8,170 nt of DNA, from assembly GCA_021736505.1 (NCBI GenBank), contig JAIPFU010000078.1, forward strand, positions 1 to 8,170, given 5' to 3'. The DNA is from Spirochaetia bacterium. Lineage in GTDB: Bacteria; Spirochaetota; Spirochaetia; PWKH01. Within the stretch, counting starts at the first letter, position 1. Each line of letters opens with the position of its first letter. Below, piece by piece: positions 5,971-8,170 of the stretch. The notes under the pieces were generated by a model that worked only from the letters and a program-made list of their open reading frames with translations, was not told the DNA's origin and searched no databases. The position numbers were made by a program, and so were the translations under genes.

Positions 5971-7461
5971 CTACTCAAGATTAAATCTTTCGAGCAGTTC
6001 ATGCTCGGCATTAGGACCTGGAGTTATCTCATCGCAGATGCGTCCCCGGTCCATAACAAGAACTCTGTGACAGTTCGACAAAACTTCGTGCACCTCATCA
6101 GAAATAAGAATTATCCCGATTCCTTTTTCTGCAAGCTGCTTTAAATATCGATGAACACTGTTTTTCGCATAGACATCAATGCCTATCGTCGGCTCATCCA
6201 GTATCAGTACCTTGGGATCTGTTGCAAGCCATTTCGACAGAACTACTTTTTGCTGGTTGCCTCCTGAAAGTGTCTGAACGGCTGCTTCCAGATTCGGTAT
6301 TTTGATTGACAGCTCTTTCACCCATTTTTCAGCGATCGTCTTCTCTTTTTTTCTGTCAAGAAGCCCAAATTTATTTAGCAGCGTGTTGAGAATGGTGACA
6401 GTCAGATTTGACAGAATCGCCTGAGGCATAACCAGTCCCTGAGAGAGCCGGTCTTCCGGCACGTAGGCAATCCCGACCTTCGTGGCATCATTATGACTGC
6501 GTATTGTTATTTCTTTATCTTCCAGATAGATATTCCCCTGTTCCGACGGATTCATTCCAAATAGGCTGAGGGCCATTTCAGTTCTTCCTGATCCGAGTCT
6601 GCCTATGATTCCGAGAATTTCTCCTTTCTTCAGTGTGAAACTAATGTTTTTGTAGTTTCCTTCTCGAGAAAGATTTTCAACTTTCATTAGGCATGGGGCG
6701 TCTTCTGGCAGGGGCTTCGGAGGATCGACATCAAACTTTTGTCCCGTCATCAGATATATCAGTTTTTGATGATCCAGAACTTTAGGTTCATATACTCCGA
6801 TTTTGTTCCCGTCTCTAAATACGGTTACGCTTTCGGCTATTTCAAATATTTCATTCAGTTTATGGCTTACAAAGAGCGTAGCGATGCCTTTTCCCTGCAG
6901 GGTTTTTATTGTTTTGAATAGTCTATCAACTTCTGTTCTCGTCAGGGATGCTGTGGGTTCATCAAGTATTAGAAGTTTCAAATTTCCGATCAGGGATCGG
7001 GCAATTTCCGTTTGCTGCTGTTCAGCAATTGAGAGGGTTTTCACTTTTCTTTCCAGGTCAATTTCCAATCCTATGTGACTCATGGCCTCTAAAGCCCTCT
7101 CTTCAACCTTTTTCCAGTCTACAAAGGGTCTGGAGTTTTCCCCGTATATTCCAAATGCAATGTTTTCTTTGACTGTAAGGTTTGGAAACAAAGCCAGGTC
7201 CTGATATATGACCCGTATCCCCAGATCAATTACTTGTTTTGCAGTAGTTCCGCTGATGTCCTGTCCTTCAAGCATCATGCGTGCCCCAATTTCCGGTTTT
7301 TCCACTCCAGATATTATTTTTATCATGGTTGATTTGCCTGATCCGTTTTCACCAACCAGGCAATGGATTTCTCCTTTTTTGAGGGAGAAATCAACTGCAT
7401 CGAGTGCTTTCACTCCTGGATACAGTTTTGTTATCTTCTCAAATTCAATTAGATTGCTCAT
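5971..7461 (-). CDS. Tandem-domain ATPase of a sugar ABC importer (RbsA/LsrA-like)
   Basis: The 496-residue protein carries two nucleotide-binding domains, the standard length and layout for CUT2 importers. In domain 1 the Walker A is Gly-Glu-Asn-Gly-Ser-Gly-Lys-Ser-Thr (37-45), the Q-loop Tyr-Gln-Asp (86-88), the signature a variant Leu-Ser-Ile-Ala-Glu-Gln-Gln (143-149), Walker B Leu-Leu-Ile-Leu-Asp-Glu-Pro (163-169) and the switch His is in Val-Ser-His (198-200). In domain 2 the Walker A is Gly-Ser-Gly-Arg-Thr-Glu (290-295), lacking the catalytic Lys, the signature is a full Leu-Ser-Gly-Gly-Asn-Gln-Gln (398-404) and Walker B is Leu-Ile-Leu-Asp-Glu-Pro (419-424). The Lys-to-Arg change is normal in this family. 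The ATG at 7461 is chosen because GGGG precedes it and family homology begins here. The frame stays open to 7629, but that part lies mostly in a repeat. Confidence 0.93.
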   Translation of the reverse strand: MSNLIEFEKITKLYPGVKALDAVDFSLKKGEIHCLVGENGSGKSTMIKIISGVEKPEIGARMMLEGQDISGTTAKQVIDLGIRVIYQDLALFPNLTVKENIAFGIYGENSRPFVDWKKVEERALEAMSHIGLEIDLERKVKTLSIAEQQQTEIARSLIGNLKLLILDEPTASLTRTEVDRLFKTIKTLQGKGIATLFVSHKLNEIFEIAESVTVFRDGNKIGVYEPKVLDHQKLIYLMTGQKFDVDPPKPLPEDAPCLMKVENLSREGNYKNISFTLKKGEILGIIGRLGSGRTEMALSLFGMNPSEQGNIYLEDKEITIRSHNDATKVGIAYVPEDRLSQGLVMPQAILSNLTVTILNTLLNKFGLLDRKKEKTIAEKWVKELSIKIPNLEAAVQTLSGGNQQKVVLSKWLATDPKVLILDEPTIGIDVYAKNSVHRYLKQLAEKGIGIILISDEVHEVLSNCHRVLVMDRGRICDEITPGPNAEHELLERFNLE

Positions 7462-7490
7462 ATTTACCCCGAATCTCGGTTGAACTTTCT

Positions 7491-7688
7491 TACTGGCACG
7501 AAGCTTGTTTATACATTTCTGCTGATGCCTGAGCGTCTTGAAATCGCTTGTCTGCATAACCGACAGTCCATCACAGAAACCTTGAGCTATCCTCAGGACT
7601 GCTTCGAAGCAATCCTGAGGATAGCCCAAGAACTACGCAAAGCAAGGTCTCAGGCATCATCATGACATCAAAAATCTTCGTGCCGGAA
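7491..7688. repeat. Palindromic repeat copy 2 (198 bp) in front of the ATPase gene
   Basis: The end 19-mers (7491-7509 and 7670-7688) are inverted repeats matching at 15 of 19 positions, with the core GCACGAAG exact. A second inverted pair further in, TGATGCCTGAG (7522-7532) and its complement (7650-7660), is exact over 11 bp. The first 64 bases match the copy at 3709-3907 at 55 of 64 positions, in opposite orientation. A TA lies at the left end; the right end reads AA, so one terminus has changed. A 50-nt near-perfect palindrome sits in the centre. The copy ends 29 bp before the ATPase ATG and lengthens the apparent ATPase reading frame by chance. Confidence 0.82.
7581..7630 (-). other. 50-nt hairpin at the centre of repeat copy 2
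   Basis: Arms 7581-7605 and 7606-7630 are inverted repeats with only two mismatched positions of 25 (7585/7626 and 7599/7612). In RNA made from the minus strand, which is the operon sense, both become G-U wobbles, so all 25 pairs can form. In plus-sense RNA both would be A-C mismatches. The centre TGCTTCGAAGCA is itself a perfect palindrome, so a few central bases must open as a tight loop. No U run follows, so this is not a standard terminator. A cruciform in DNA is equally possible. Confidence 0.7.
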
Positions 7689-7786
7689 GCATTTATTCAC
7701 TATTTTGTTTAGTCCGTTTAAAACATAAAAAGTTTCATCCGGTTTTTCTTTTTCTGCTACTGTCTCAAGCTGTACACTAAACGGCT

Positions 7787-7830
7787 TCTATCAGCACTTC
7801 TGCAGCAAAGGCCGTAGAAGTGCTGATAGA
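7787..7830 (-). other. Stem-loop after the binding-protein stop codon, candidate RNA stabiliser or partial terminator
   Basis: Arms 7787-7801 and 7816-7830 are perfect 15-bp inverted repeats (core CTATCAGCACTTCT) around a 14-nt loop. In operon sense it begins about 14 nt after the TAA that ends the binding-protein frame at 7845. No U tract follows it, so it is a poor intrinsic terminator. In many binding-protein operons a hairpin at exactly this spot protects or attenuates the message so that binding protein is made in excess over membrane components; I infer that role here. Confidence 0.6.
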
Positions 7831-7844
7831 TCGTCAAATCTGTG

Positions 7845-8099
7845 TTAGAAACCGAAGGAATCCGCATTTTCAGCAGTTACTTCAGCTGGAGCGTGGAATG
7901 TAATGACATTGCCTTCCACAATAGGAGCACCGTATTCGGGAAGTTCGTCGATATCTGCAAGCGAACCGCCTTCGAGCATGTTTTGGACTATATAGGCAGA
8001 GTCCTTTCCGATGCGATACGGATTGCTGATATAGTTAGTGTCTGAACGAAAAGTCCAGAAATTCCTCAATCCAGGCCAAAAAACACCACCAGTACGGCA
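7845..8099 (-). pseudogene. 3' end of a sugar-binding protein gene with disrupted upstream frame
   Basis: The last 84 codons read as the C-terminal part of a periplasmic sugar-binding protein. The fragment starts near Thr-Gly-Gly-Val-Phe and includes Asp-Thr-Asn-Tyr-Ile-Ser-Asn-Pro-Tyr. It has a run near Gly-Lys-Asp-Ser-Ala-Tyr-Ile, a Tyr-Gly-Ala-Pro-Ile-Val-Glu-Gly block and a typical end with Phe-Gly-Phe. Family members are usually about 300-360 residues. Here the frame closes upstream with TAG at 8100-8102. No credible start is present: the first possible one, TTG at 8069, would begin inside the fold. The other two minus-strand frames are open over part of 8103-8170, but I could not match them to the family. 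It may be a decayed gene, a frameshifted one or a sequencing error. Its position before the ATPase is where the importer's binding protein belongs. Confidence 0.6.
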
Positions 8100-8170
8100 C
8101 TATTTCTGTTTCTTCACAGCTGTTTTCCGTTAAAGGTTTTCTTCTTACTCTTGAATAGCCCTTTTTTACA

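Larger units (their letters stand above)
7462..7844. other. Leader region between the binding-protein fragment and the ATPase
   Basis: This 383-bp gap contains two structured elements and no gene that I can support: a full-size palindromic repeat (7491-7688) and a strong stem-loop (7787-7830). The stretch between them (7689-7786) is AT-rich on the plus strand, with T runs at 7743-7754, and includes a pair of CCGTTTA/TAAACGG inverted arms around 7713-7719 and 7777-7783. In a conventional operon, binding protein and ATPase are closely linked, so this gap is unusually long. Confidence 0.6.

Noticed and set aside
5964..6011. Upstream start for permease 1
   Set aside because: It would overlap the ATPase gene, whereas the ATG at 5963 follows the ATPase stop by 7 nt and has a ribosome binding site.
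6578..6600. Inactivating Lys-to-Arg change in the second Walker A of the ATPase
   Set aside because: This substitution is normal in the second domain of RbsA-like sugar ATPases and does not mark a damaged gene.
7462..7629. N-terminal extension of the ATPase reading frame by 56 residues
   Set aside because: The extension is encoded mostly by the palindromic repeat; homology to the ATPase family starts at the ATG at 7461. The palindrome gives nearly the same peptide on both strands, which explains the chance open frame.
7480..7665. Plus-strand ORF of 61 aa
   Set aside because: It lies across the repeat, and part of it is the mirror reading of the minus-strand palindrome. A similar peptide arises from the 3709-3907 copy only because the DNA is repeated.

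Overview
The window is one strand-biased metabolic locus: every convincing gene is on the minus strand and is read from right to left. It holds a sugar-type ABC importer of the carbohydrate-uptake-2 (ribose/autoinducer-2-like) class, a D-tagatose/D-allulose-type 3-epimerase and a GntR/LacI-hybrid sugar-responsive repressor. Base composition is moderate. The start of a second binding protein at the left edge has an export signal followed by an Ala-Ala-Gly-Asn-Gln-Glu-Gly-Glu stretch, a style common in spirochaete solute-binding proteins. I therefore lean towards a spirochaete (Treponema/Sphaerochaeta-like), but this is an inference from one short peptide.

Layout in transcription order (right to left): the 3' end of a solute-binding-protein gene whose upstream part is not readable in frame (about 8099-7845); a strong stem-loop (7787-7830); a palindromic repeat (7491-7688); a tandem-domain ATPase (7461-5971); permease 1 (5963-4947), beginning 7 nt after the ATPase stop; permease 2 (4957-3920), overlapping permease 1 by 11 nt; a second repeat copy (3907-3709); the 3-epimerase (3694-2849); a long mostly empty gap with a third, shorter repeat copy (2750-2615); the regulator (1973-867); a small unrecognised ORF (796-461); a non-coding stretch with a 14-bp periodic repeat and a 17-bp palindrome; and the first 33 codons of an intact-looking binding-protein gene running off the left edge (99-1).

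How it fits together: the importer would bring in a monosaccharide (a ketohexose or ketopentose is the most economical guess), the epimerase would interconvert it at C3, and the regulator would sense the sugar or a derivative. The binding protein normally encoded first in such operons appears broken, so the one starting at 99 may serve the importer.

The least ordinary feature is a family of three related imperfect palindromes (199, 198 and 136 bp) with shared ends beginning TACTGG(T/C)AC. Two sit inside the operon between genes. They look like non-autonomous TA-flanked mobile elements (MITE-like). One contains a 50-nt near-perfect hairpin whose only two mismatches become G-U wobbles in the operon-sense RNA.
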